Below, in pieces: positions 1 through 6,834 of a stretch of 22,894 nt of DNA; within the stretch, counting starts at the first letter, position 1; each line of letters begins with the position of its first letter. The notes beneath the pieces were generated by a model, which made no database searches, had not been told where the DNA came from, and saw only the letters and a list, made by a program, of their open reading frames with translations. This DNA is from Alphaproteobacteria bacterium. Its GTDB lineage: Bacteria; Pseudomonadota; Alphaproteobacteria; Rhizobiales; Aestuariivirgaceae. The stretch is taken from contig JAPLOT010000279.1 of NCBI GenBank assembly GCA_026400595.1, positions 1 to 22,894 of the forward strand. Reading direction: 5' to 3'. The translations under genes and the position numbers were made by a program.

Positions 1-272
1 GCCTCGTCGAAGCCTTTCGAACCCAATGCGGCCGACCTGTTGGCATAGGCATCCACGGCGAGCCGGACGAGGATGGCGCTGCTCTGCCAGCCCGAGGCGG
101 AGAGTCCCTTCAGCACCGAGTGCCGCGCCGCCTCCTCATCAAGGTGAAAGGGCTGCGGATCAAATTCGCGCGCATATGCGATCACCTCGTCCTTCGTCAG
201 ATGATAGGTACCGAAGGGCAGCACCTGGCCTTCGTGAAAGTCCTCGTAGTGAAGAAGCTCCGTCGCGGTCAT
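1..272 (-). CDS. MaoC family dehydratase (N-terminal part, cut by window edge)
   Basis: The reading frame begins with MTATELLHYEDFHEGQ and continues through LTKDEVIAYAREFDPQPFHLDEEAA, then runs off the left edge after about 90 residues. The FDPQPFHLDEEAA segment is the typical hot-dog fold hydratase/dehydratase signature in which Asp and His lie a few residues apart, and family members hydrate or dehydrate acyl-CoA thioesters. The start is the ATG ending at 272, only two bases after the ychF stop codon, so the two genes are probably co-transcribed and translationally coupled. The rest of the protein is outside the window, so length and substrate cannot be judged. Assignment to the MaoC superfamily is firm; a specific substrate is not inferable. 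Confidence 0.85.
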   Translation of the reverse strand, partial: MTATELLHYEDFHEGQVLPFGTYHLTKDEVIAYAREFDPQPFHLDEEAARHSVLKGLSASGWQSSAILVRLAVDAYANRSAALGSKGFDE

Positions 273-274
273 CG

Positions 275-1372
275 TCAGTTTGCAAAGCGGAAGTGCAGCA
301 CGTCGCCATCCTGCACGGTGTAGTCCTTGCCCTCAAGCCGGAACTTGCCGGCCTCGCGCGCGCCGGCTTCGCCCTTGCCGGAGACGTAGTCGTCATAGGC
401 AATGGTTTCGGCGCGGATGAAGCCCTTCTCGAAATCGGTATGGATCACGCCCGCCGCAGCGGGTGCCCTGGTGCCGACCGTGATGGTCCAGGCGCGGGCT
501 TCCTTGGGGCCGACCGTGAAGTAGGTCACCAGATGAAGCAAGTCGTAGCCGGCGCGGATCACGCGGTTGAGTCCGGGCTCATGCAGGCCGACGGCCTCCA
601 GATAGTCCTTCTGATCGGCCTCGGGCAGCACCGCGATCTCGCTTTCGATCTTGGCGGAGACGACCACGGCGACGGCGCCCTCCTCCGCCGCGCGGCCGAA
701 GACGCGGGCGGAGAAGTCATTGCCCTTGTCGGCGGAGCCCTCGTCGACGTTGCAGACATAGAGCACAGGCTTCGACGACAACAGGCCCAGACCGCGGAAG
801 GCCTTCTCTTCTTCCGGCGTCCGCTGGACGAGGCGCGCGGGCTTGCCCTCGCGCAGCAGCACCAGCGCGCGGTTGATCAGGTCAACCAGTTCCCTGGCCT
901 CCTTGTCGCCGGTCTTGGCCTTCTTCTCGAGATTGGCGATACGCTTCTCCAGCGAGTCGAGGTCGGCCAGCATCAGCTCTGTCTCGATGGTCTCGATGTC
1001 GGCGATCGGATCGATCTTGCCCTCGACGTGGGTGATGTCGCCGTCCTCGAAGCAGCGCACCACGTGGGCGATGGCATCGACCTCGCGGATGTTGGCGAGG
1101 AACTGGTTGCCCAGGCCCTCACCCTTGGAGGCCCCGCGCACCAGGCCGGCGATGTCGACGAAGGTCAGGCGCGTCGGGATGATCTGGCCGCTGCCCGCGA
1201 TCTTCGCCAGCACGTCGAGACGCGGATCGGGCACGGCCACGTCACCGACATTGGGCTCGATGGTGCAGAAGGGATAATTCGCAGCCTGGGCTGCCGCGGT
1301 CTGCGTCAGCGCATTGAAGAGCGTCGACTTGCCGACATTGGGAAGTCCGACGATGCCACACTTGAAACCCAT
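275..1372 (-). CDS. ychF: Redox-regulated ribosome-binding ATPase YchF
   Basis: 365 residues, the usual length for YchF, a universally conserved Obg-related P-loop protein that binds ribosomes and hydrolyses ATP in preference to GTP. Visible motifs are a Walker A loop GLPNVGKST at residues 9-17, the G3 motif DIAGL at 73-77 and an NVDE at 208-211. That last replaces the NKxD of true GTPases and is the hallmark that gives YchF its ATP preference. A charged helical stretch around 130-160 matches the coiled-coil insert, and the C-terminal 85 residues (TYFTVGPKEARAW to DVLHFRFAN) form the TGS domain. The ATG at 1372 is followed directly by the P-loop strand. It lies about 50 bases downstream of pth, a very common bacterial pairing, and abuts the MaoC gene. 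Confidence 0.97.
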   Translation of the reverse strand: MGFKCGIVGLPNVGKSTLFNALTQTAAAQAANYPFCTIEPNVGDVAVPDPRLDVLAKIAGSGQIIPTRLTFVDIAGLVRGASKGEGLGNQFLANIREVDAIAHVVRCFEDGDITHVEGKIDPIADIETIETELMLADLDSLEKRIANLEKKAKTGDKEARELVDLINRALVLLREGKPARLVQRTPEEEKAFRGLGLLSSKPVLYVCNVDEGSADKGNDFSARVFGRAAEEGAVAVVVSAKIESEIAVLPEADQKDYLEAVGLHEPGLNRVIRAGYDLLHLVTYFTVGPKEARAWTITVGTRAPAAAGVIHTDFEKGFIRAETIAYDDYVSGKGEAGAREAGKFRLEGKDYTVQDGDVLHFRFAN

Positions 1373-1423
1373 CTGTTCAGTCTCTCTTGCAAGTTCCGCG
1401 ACAGCGCCTGGCGCGGGAGGAAT

Positions 1424-2023
1424 TCAGTTTTCCGGCTTGGGCGGCTTCGCCGGCACGGGATTGAGCGCGAGGTGCACCTTGTTCTGGAACGAGGCCGCCT
1501 GGTCCGCCACCAGCAACCCGGCATGATCGGCCACCGCATCGAGAAGCGGCGCAAGCCAGGTCTTGTCGGCCTTGGCGAAGTCGCTCAGCACATGCGGCAT
1601 GACCACGTTACGGTCGCCTGGATGGCCGATGCCGATCCGCACCCGCTGGAAGTGCGGGCCGGCATGCGACGTGATCGAACGGATGCCGTTGTGGCCTGCG
1701 GCGCCGCCGCCGAACTTCACCCGGAGCTTTCCCGGTTCGAGATCGAGCTCGTCGTAGAAGACGATCACCTGCGACGGATCGATGTCGTAGAAGCGCATCG
1801 CATCGCCGACGGCACGGCCGCTCTCGTTCATGTAGGTCATGGGCTTGAGCACAAGAACCTTCTCGCCGCCGAACGTTCCTTCGGAGATTTCGCCCTGGAA
1901 GCGCTTGCGCCACGCCGAAAAGCCATGGCGGCGAACGATCTCGTCCACCGCCATGAAGCCGACATTGTGCCGGTGCCCGGCATACTTGGGTCCCGGATTT
2001 CCGAGGCCCACGAGAAGGTGCAT
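1424..2023 (-). CDS. pth: Peptidyl-tRNA hydrolase
   Basis: 199 residues, close to the E. coli enzyme (194). The enzyme cleaves the ester bond between peptide and tRNA on peptidyl-tRNAs that drop off ribosomes, recycling tRNA in the cytoplasm. The active-site set is complete: N9 in GLGNPG, catalytic H19 in HRHNVGF, N66 in TYMNESG, D91 in YDELDL and N112 in GHNGIRS, all in family order and spacing. The start ATG at 2023 is preceded by a purine-rich GGGGAGAAGG ribosome-binding site. The C-terminal 25 residues are proline and lysine rich and not conserved in the family. The gene follows rplY by 24 bases, the classic rplY-pth-ychF order. Confidence 0.97.
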   Translation of the reverse strand: MHLLVGLGNPGPKYAGHRHNVGFMAVDEIVRRHGFSAWRKRFQGEISEGTFGGEKVLVLKPMTYMNESGRAVGDAMRFYDIDPSQVIVFYDELDLEPGKLRVKFGGGAAGHNGIRSITSHAGPHFQRVRIGIGHPGDRNVVMPHVLSDFAKADKTWLAPLLDAVADHAGLLVADQAASFQNKVHLALNPVPAKPPKPEN

Positions 2024-2047
2024 TGCCTTCTCCCCGCGTGGCGTCCG

Positions 2048-2755
2048 TTACTTCTTCTTGGCAGCCGGTGCCGCGGCGGCGGCCGGCGCCTTGGCGTCCT
2101 TGCCGCCAGCAGCTGGGGCAGCACCGGCAGCCGGCGCCTTCTGCGCCGTGGCCGGAACTTCGGCAGCGACCGGGGCGGCCACTTCCTCTTCCTTGGCCTG
2201 GGCCGTCACGGTGCAGAGCGTCACGTCGTCACGTGCGGCCGAGGTCACGCCCTTGGGCAGCTCGATCTCGGACAAGTGGATCGACTGGCCGATCTGCAGC
2301 GCGCCGCAGTCCACAACGATCGCGTCGGGAATGAGTTCCGGCGTGCAGTAAAGCGCAACATCGTGTGACACGATGTTCAGCACGCCACCGGTCTTCACGC
2401 CCGGAGACGACTCCTGGTTCTTGAAGGTCACCGGCACGTCGACCACGAAGCGCGCGCCCTTGCCGAGCCGCAGGAAATCGACATGCACGATGAAGTCGCG
2501 CACCGGTTCGAACTGCACGTCGCGGGGAATGGCGCGCACCGTCTTGCCGTCGACCTCGAGATCGATCAGGGTTGACAGGAAGCGGCCGGACTGCACGTGG
2601 GGTTGAACCTCGCGATACGCGAGGGAAATCAGTTGGGGTTCCTTCTTGTCGCCGTAGACGACACCCGGAACGAGGCCTTCACGACGGACTGCACGAGAGG
2701 CCCCCTTGCCTGCCCGGGCCCGCGGTGCGGCCTTGAGCTGCACGATCTTGGACAT
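2048..2755 (-). CDS. rplY: 50S ribosomal protein L25/general stress protein Ctc
   Basis: 235 residues from the ATG at 2755. The N-terminal domain (about 1-92, MSKIVQLKA, GVVYGDKKEP, PRDVQFEPV, HVDFLRL) is the 5S-rRNA-binding L25 fold. Residues 100-185 form the second, beta-rich TL5/Ctc domain, as in the long alphaproteobacterial type. Residues about 187-235 are a low-complexity tail of Ala, Pro and Lys ending in KKK. An in-frame start seven codons earlier is possible, but an AGGAGA site five bases before 2755 decides for MSKIVQ. The protein stabilises the central protuberance of the large ribosomal subunit. It is the first gene of the rplY-pth-ychF-maoC operon and has a good promoter upstream. 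Confidence 0.96.
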   Translation of the reverse strand: MSKIVQLKAAPRARAGKGASRAVRREGLVPGVVYGDKKEPQLISLAYREVQPHVQSGRFLSTLIDLEVDGKTVRAIPRDVQFEPVRDFIVHVDFLRLGKGARFVVDVPVTFKNQESSPGVKTGGVLNIVSHDVALYCTPELIPDAIVVDCGALQIGQSIHLSEIELPKGVTSAARDDVTLCTVTAQAKEEEVAAPVAAEVPATAQKAPAAGAAPAAGGKDAKAPAAAAAPAAKKK

Positions 2756-2760
2756 GGTCT

Positions 2761-2766
2761 TCTCCT
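2761..2766 (-). promoter_or_regulatory. Ribosome-binding site of rplY
   Basis: AGGAGA on the minus strand, five bases before the ATG at 2755. It decides for the start MSKIVQ over an in-frame start 21 bases upstream, which would place the site inside the coding region. Confidence 0.75.
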
Positions 2767-2827
2767 GATATGACAAATGCCCGGCCAGCCTTCCTCCAGG
2801 GGTGAACGACGCCGTTCGGGCAGCGGG

Positions 2828-2856
2828 GCTATAGCCGAAGCTCCGGGAGGGCGCAA
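2828..2856 (-). promoter_or_regulatory. Promoter of rplY-pth-ychF operon
   Basis: On the minus strand TTGCGC (2851-2856) is followed after exactly 17 bases by TATAGC (2828-2833). This fits the housekeeping promoter pattern of alphaproteobacteria (TTGnnn, 17, TATAnn). The -10 element lies inside a ten-base palindrome GGCTATAGCC, and the -35 element lies inside a longer inverted repeat (2850-2876). The expected transcript leader is about 65 bases. Confidence 0.65.
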
Positions 2857-2876
2857 GTTTGTCGGCCCCTTGCGCC
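2850..2876. repeat. Inverted repeat spanning the rplY -35 element
   Basis: GGCGCAAG (2850-2857) and CTTGCGCC (2869-2876) are perfect eight-base inverted arms separated by 11 bases. One arm contains the -35 box of the rplY promoter. The element begins 15 bases beyond the stop codon of the ABC permease gene. It could be the terminator-like hairpin of that gene, but no T run follows on either strand, or it could be a protein-binding site on the rplY promoter. The sequence does not decide. Confidence 0.5.
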
Positions 2877-2891
2877 GCGGGCGGCCTCCGC

Positions 2892-3653
2892 TCAGGTCTT
2901 GAGGCGGTATCCGGTCCGGAACATCCAGCCTATCGTTGCCAGGCAGAGCAGCAGGAACAGACAGGTAATGGCCAGGCTCAAACCCACGCTAACATCTGCC
3001 ACCTCATTGAAACTCCAACGAAATCCGCTCACGAGATACACAACCGGGTTGAACATCGAGACGCTCTTCCAGAAGGGTGGCAGAAGGTTGATTGAATAGA
3101 AGCTGCCGCCGAGGAAGGTCAGCGGCGTGATGATCAGCAGCGGGATGATCTGAAGCTTCTCGAATCCGTCGGCCCACAGGCCGATGATGAAACCCAGAAG
3201 GCTGAACGTGAAAGCGGTCAACAGCATGAAGACGACCATCCAGACCGGGTGGGCAATCGACAAGGGCACGAAGAAGGCGGAGGTCGCCAGAATGACGATG
3301 CCGATGAGCAGAGACTTGGCAGCGGCGGCCCCGACGAAACCCAGCACCATTTCGGTTGCCGAGATCGGCGCAGCGAGGAACTCGTAGATCGTGCCTGAGA
3401 AGCGCGGGAAGTAGATGCCGAACGAGGCATTGGAGACCGACTGGGTGAGCAGCGACAACATGATGAGGCCCGGCACGATGAAGGCTCCGTAGCTGACACC
3501 GTCGATCTCTTCGATGCGGCTGCCGATGGCCGCGCCGAAGACCACGAAATAGAGGACGGTCGAGATGACCGGCGAGACCAGGCTCTGCCCCATGGTCCGG
3601 AAGAACCGCTTCATTTCGTATGTGAAGATCGCGGCAACGGCATGCCAGTTCAT
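2892..3653 (-). CDS. ABC-2 type exporter permease subunit
   Basis: 253 residues. After a short cytoplasmic start (MNWHAVAAIFTYEMKRFFRT) about six hydrophobic segments follow, the arrangement of the ABC-2 permease family that includes YadH and NodJ. The conserved region GFIIGLWADGFEKLQIIPLLIITPLTFLGGSFY (residues about 155-187), with the pattern TPLTFLGGSFYSINLLP, is characteristic of this group. The ATG at 3653 overlaps the stop of the ATPase gene by four bases, so both proteins should be made together and assemble as a dimeric exporter in the inner membrane. The substrate is not readable; YadGH-like exporters are mostly uncharacterised. Confidence 0.92.
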   Translation of the reverse strand: MNWHAVAAIFTYEMKRFFRTMGQSLVSPVISTVLYFVVFGAAIGSRIEEIDGVSYGAFIVPGLIMLSLLTQSVSNASFGIYFPRFSGTIYEFLAAPISATEMVLGFVGAAAAKSLLIGIVILATSAFFVPLSIAHPVWMVVFMLLTAFTFSLLGFIIGLWADGFEKLQIIPLLIITPLTFLGGSFYSINLLPPFWKSVSMFNPVVYLVSGFRWSFNEVADVSVGLSLAITCLFLLLCLATIGWMFRTGYRLKT

Positions 3654-4573
3654 TTCGCGACAAGCCCCATGAAGATGTCTTCCAGCGAACTCTGTTCGGT
3701 CGAGATGTCATGAACGTCAAGCTTCGCACTCTCGGCATCCTTGAGAAGGCGCAGGATGATGTCACGCGGCGCGCCCGAGCCGTGGACATAGGTCAGCACA
3801 GAGCCGTCGGGCGAAAGATGCAACCCATAGGCCTTCAGGCTGGCGGGAATATCATTGACCGGACGCGCTAGGTGCAAGGATAGCTTCTTCTGCCCCAGCT
3901 TCTGCATCAGGGTGGCCTTTTCTTCCACGAGAATCAGGCGGCCCTTGTCGATGACGCCCACGCGGTCGGCCATCTCCTCGGCTTCGTCGATGTAGTGCGT
4001 CGTGAGAATGACGGTCACGCCCGTCGCCTTGAGGCTGCGGATGACAGACCACATCTCCTTCCGAAGGCCGACGTCCACGCCAGCCGTCGGCTCGTCCAGG
4101 AACAGGATCTGCGGCTGGTGCGACAGCGCCTTGGCGATCAGGACACGACGCTTCATGCCGCCGGACAGCGTCATGATCTTTGCGTTGCGCTTGTCCCACA
4201 GCGACAACATGCGGAGCAGCGTTTCGATGTAGGCTGCGTCTGTCTTGCGTCCATAAAGCTGCCGGCTGAAGCTTACCGTATCCCACACGGTCTCGAAGAT
4301 GCTGAGATGAAGTTCCTGCGGCACGAGGCCGATCAGGGCCCGCGCCGCGCGGAAGTCGGTCACACTGTCGTGGCCGCCGACCAGCACGGTGCCGGCTGAT
4401 TTCGTGACGATGCCGCAGATGATGCTGATCAGCGTGGTCTTGCCTGCTCCGTTTGGCCCGAGCAGCGCCAGTATCTCGCCCCTGGCGATGTCCAGCGACA
4501 CGCCGTCCAGTGCAACGAGTCCACTGGCATAGGTCTTGGACAGGTTCTGAACGGAGACAATCGGCTGCATCAT
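3650..4573 (-). CDS. ABC-2 type exporter ATP-binding subunit
   Basis: 307 residues with a complete nucleotide-binding domain: Walker A GPNGAGKT at 39-46, Q-loop glutamine at 86, signature LSGGM at 136-140, Walker B ILFLDEP at 156-162 and the H-loop histidine in TTHYID near 198. About 85 further residues at the C terminus follow the catalytic core, as in the YadG/NodI/CcmA-type ATPases that drive ABC-2 permeases. Two adjacent ATG codons (4573 and 4570) are possible starts; a GAGG lies just upstream and fits the second slightly better. It powers the permease encoded immediately downstream, with which it overlaps by four bases. Confidence 0.93.
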   Translation of the reverse strand: MMQPIVSVQNLSKTYASGLVALDGVSLDIARGEILALLGPNGAGKTTLISIICGIVTKSAGTVLVGGHDSVTDFRAARALIGLVPQELHLSIFETVWDTVSFSRQLYGRKTDAAYIETLLRMLSLWDKRNAKIMTLSGGMKRRVLIAKALSHQPQILFLDEPTAGVDVGLRKEMWSVIRSLKATGVTVILTTHYIDEAEEMADRVGVIDKGRLILVEEKATLMQKLGQKKLSLHLARPVNDIPASLKAYGLHLSPDGSVLTYVHGSGAPRDIILRLLKDAESAKLDVHDISTEQSSLEDIFMGLVAK

Positions 4574-4594
4574 TCCTCACTCGAGGGCTTTCCG

Positions 4595-4618
4595 GCTCCG
4601 CGCGGACTCCGCCGGAGC
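4595..4618. repeat. Small hairpin in leader of ABC exporter transcript
   Basis: GCTCCG (4595-4600) and CGGAGC (4613-4618) form a six-base inverted repeat with a 12-base loop, between the promoter at 4622-4649 and the start of the ATPase gene. No known riboswitch pattern is visible. It may be chance in GC-rich DNA. Confidence 0.3.
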
Positions 4619-4621
4619 ACC

Positions 4622-4649
4622 CTTATAGTGAAGCTGATCGCCTATTCAA
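4622..4649 (-). promoter_or_regulatory. Promoter of the ABC exporter operon, inside the end of prs
   Basis: On the minus strand TTGAAT (4644-4649) is separated by 16 bases from TATAAG (4622-4627). The -35 element overlaps the last codons and stop of prs (stop at 4642-4644), so the exporter genes may be read both from prs and from this site. The predicted leader is about 45 bases. Confidence 0.5.
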
Positions 4650-5577
4650 ACAGACTCGAGACGCTCTCTTCGCGGCTGGTACGGCCGATGGCTTCGCCGA
4701 GCAGCGATGACACCGAGATGACGCGGATGTTGCGCGCGATCTTCACGGCCTCGGTCGGCATGATCGAGTCGGTGATGACCAGCTGCTTCAGCTTGGACGA
4801 GGTGATGCGCGCCACTGCGCCGCCGGAGAGGACGCCATGAGTGATGTAGGCCGTTACCTCCTTTGCACCCTGCGCCAGCAGGGCCTCGGCAGCGTTGCAC
4901 AGGGTGCCGCCGGAGTCGACGATGTCGTCGATCAGGATGCAGGACTTGCCGCGGACGTCGCCGATGATGTTCATCACCTCGGATTCGCCCGCGCGCTCGC
5001 GGCGCTTGTCGACGATGGCCAGCGGCGTGTCGAGCCGCTTGGCAAGCGCCCTGGCGCGCACGACGCCGCCCACGTCGGGCGAGACGACCACCGTATTGGC
5101 CGTGTCATAGTGCTGGTTGATGTCGCGGACGAAGACCGGGCCTGAGAACAGGTTGTCGGTGGGAATGTCGAAGAATCCCTGAATCTGTCCAGCATGCAGA
5201 TCCATCGTCAGGACCCTGTCGGCGCCGGCATGCGTAATCAGGTTTGCCACGAGCTTGGCCGAGATCGGCGTGCGGGACCCCGACTTGCGATCCTGCCGGG
5301 CATAGCCGAAATAGGGGATCACCGCGGTGATGCGCTTGGCCGAAGCCCGTTTCAGCGCATCGATGATGATGAGGAGTTCCATCAGATGGTCGTTGGCCGG
5401 AAAAGAGGTCGACTGGACCACGAACATGTCCTGGCCGCGCACGTTCTCCTGGATCTCGACGAAGACTTCCATGTCGTTGAAGCGCTTCACGATGGCCCTG
5501 GTGATCGGCAGGTTCAGATAGGAACATATCCCCTCTGCCAGCGGGCGGTTGCTGTTGCCTGATATGATCTTCATCAT
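4642..5577 (-). CDS. prs: Ribose-phosphate pyrophosphokinase (PRPP synthase, class I)
   Basis: 311 residues from the first of two adjacent ATG codons (5577 or 5574), close to the 315 of E. coli. It makes PRPP from ribose 5-phosphate and ATP for nucleotide, histidine, tryptophan and NAD synthesis. Typical segments are KIISGNSNRPLA at the start, the flexible-loop region YFGYARQDRK, DLHAGQIQGFFDIP, SPDVGGVVRARALAKRL and the PRPP-binding loop LIDDIVDSGGT. A longer frame upstream is low-complexity Ser, Arg and Pro and runs over the promoter, so it is not coding. Transcription comes from the TTGCAT/TATAGA promoter at 5611-5639. Confidence 0.97.
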   Translation of the reverse strand: MMKIISGNSNRPLAEGICSYLNLPITRAIVKRFNDMEVFVEIQENVRGQDMFVVQSTSFPANDHLMELLIIIDALKRASAKRITAVIPYFGYARQDRKSGSRTPISAKLVANLITHAGADRVLTMDLHAGQIQGFFDIPTDNLFSGPVFVRDINQHYDTANTVVVSPDVGGVVRARALAKRLDTPLAIVDKRRERAGESEVMNIIGDVRGKSCILIDDIVDSGGTLCNAAEALLAQGAKEVTAYITHGVLSGGAVARITSSKLKQLVITDSIMPTEAVKIARNIRVISVSSLLGEAIGRTSREESVSSLFE

Positions 5578-5610
5578 GCGCGGTACGCCCCCGGAAGCCC
5601 TGATGGGCGC

Positions 5611-5639
5611 TCTATAACCGCCGCACAGGTCGGATGCAA
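5611..5639 (-). promoter_or_regulatory. Promoter of prs
   Basis: On the minus strand TTGCAT (5634-5639) and TATAGA (5611-5616) are spaced by 17 bases, 34 bases before the prs start. The pair is framed by a short inverted repeat, GGCGCT at 5606-5611 and AGCGCC at 5640-5645, which may be coincidental. Confidence 0.6.
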
Positions 5640-5683
5640 AGCGCCAAATGGTCCTGTCCACACATGGCCGCCCGAGGGGGCTG

Positions 5684-6787
5684 CTACTGGAAGCGCTTGA
5701 CGATGTCGTAGATGCCTGGCGCGGCAGCCTGGGCGACCGCCAGTGCAGCCCCGCCCCAGCCATTGTCGAGGGCGCCTGCCGGAATCTGGTTGGCCTGCTT
5801 GACGTCGCCCAGTTCGCTGCCGGCGGGTGTCTGGACTTCCCAGCGAACAGTCACATCCTGAGACCCGTTCTTGGCCTGGGAAATCTTGACCCGGCCAATT
5901 ACCGTGATGGCATCCGGCTGGGGCCGCGAGACGACCGGCCAGCCCGCCTCGGAGAGTGTCCGCCGCATCGCGGCCGTCAGTTCCTTGTCGCCCTTGCCCG
6001 AACCCTGGACCGGCAGGACGGCAACGGCCCTGATGCGGACCTTTCCTTCCGGATCGACGACCGGTTCGTCGGGACTCGCCTCGGGCTCCGCCGCTGCGGG
6101 ATCGGCTGGGGCGGCAGCCGGCGTCGCGTCGTTTGGAATGGTTGCCGTCGCCGACTGGGCCAGCCGCGACTGGGCTTCCAGCCCGTCGAAGGCGGCCGAG
6201 GTCTGGCGCGAGCCCGTGAGCAGCGCCATGTCGATTTCCCGCTCGGCTCCCGGCCCCGCCCGCACGAAGTGGTCGGCCGGAGGCGCGGCGAGCGCTGAAA
6301 CCCTGGTGGCATAGCCCAGCTGGGCCATGCGTGTCGCCATCGACTGGGCCGTCGACCGGGCGATGCGCTCCCAGACCGTCGGCGTCACCGCCGCCCAGAC
6401 ATCCGCGCCGGTGAACAGGCCGGCGGACTCATCGCCATTGATGGTATGCACCAGCACGCCCGCGGCATCGCGCAGCTGCCACTGGTAGTTGACAGTCACG
6501 CCTCCCGCGGTGGTGGCGGCACGGAAGGCACCGTTCAGGGAAAAGGTTCCATCGGCGAGTTCGGTGCCCTCGACGATGCCGATGTCGCGCTGCCCTGCCG
6601 CTACGGCGAGGGCAGTCGAAAGCTCGTTCATCTTGCCGGGCGGGACTCCCGTCACCTCTCTGAGTGCCACGGCCGGGACCGGCCTGCCGGGATTCTTGGC
6701 ACTGCCATCGACCGGCTCGAAGGAGGGCTTGCTGCCGCATGCAACAAGGACAAGCAGCACCGCGAGGAGTGCCACATAACGATTCAC
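5684..6787 (-). CDS. Lipoprotein with two copies of one uncharacterised domain
   Basis: 367 residues from the GTG at 6787. The start MNRYVALLAVLLVLVAC is a textbook lipoprotein signal with the lipobox LVAC, so Cys17 should be lipidated by Lgt, encoded in the same operon. Residues about 36-155 and 251-366 resemble each other: AVALREVTG/AVAVLPVQG, NELSTAL/KELTAAM, a central VTVNYQWQL/VTVRWEVQT strand and a final alpha-helical segment. A linker rich in Ala, Pro and Glu (about 205-248) joins them. I know no named family for it. A GGGAGG site ten bases upstream supports this start; an ATG at 6832 gives 15 extra residues before the signal peptide and lacks a site. The protein should sit in the outer or inner membrane facing the periplasm. 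Confidence 0.85.
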   Translation of the reverse strand: MNRYVALLAVLLVLVACGSKPSFEPVDGSAKNPGRPVPAVALREVTGVPPGKMNELSTALAVAAGQRDIGIVEGTELADGTFSLNGAFRAATTAGGVTVNYQWQLRDAAGVLVHTINGDESAGLFTGADVWAAVTPTVWERIARSTAQSMATRMAQLGYATRVSALAAPPADHFVRAGPGAEREIDMALLTGSRQTSAAFDGLEAQSRLAQSATATIPNDATPAAAPADPAAAEPEASPDEPVVDPEGKVRIRAVAVLPVQGSGKGDKELTAAMRRTLSEAGWPVVSRPQPDAITVIGRVKISQAKNGSQDVTVRWEVQTPAGSELGDVKQANQIPAGALDNGWGGAALAVAQAAAPGIYDIVKRFQ

Positions 6788-6797
6788 AAGCCGGTGG

Positions 6798-6803
6798 CCT
6801 CCC
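6798..6803 (-). promoter_or_regulatory. Ribosome-binding site deciding the lipoprotein start
   Basis: GGGAGG on the minus strand, ten bases before the GTG at 6787. It favours the GTG start, which gives a clean lipoprotein signal peptide, over the ATG at 6832. Confidence 0.55.
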
Positions 6804-6834
6804 GGCAAGCTCACGCCACATCTGAACCGCATAT

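Noticed and set aside
26..2368. A plus-strand open frame of 780 codons opposite maoC, ychF, pth and rplY
   Set aside because: It is the antisense shadow of four well-recognised genes in GC-rich DNA, with biased composition and no family resemblance.
5578..5763. A 62-residue N-terminal extension of PRPP synthase
   Set aside because: It would cover the prs promoter, is Ser/Arg/Pro-rich and has no counterpart in the family, which begins at KIISGN.
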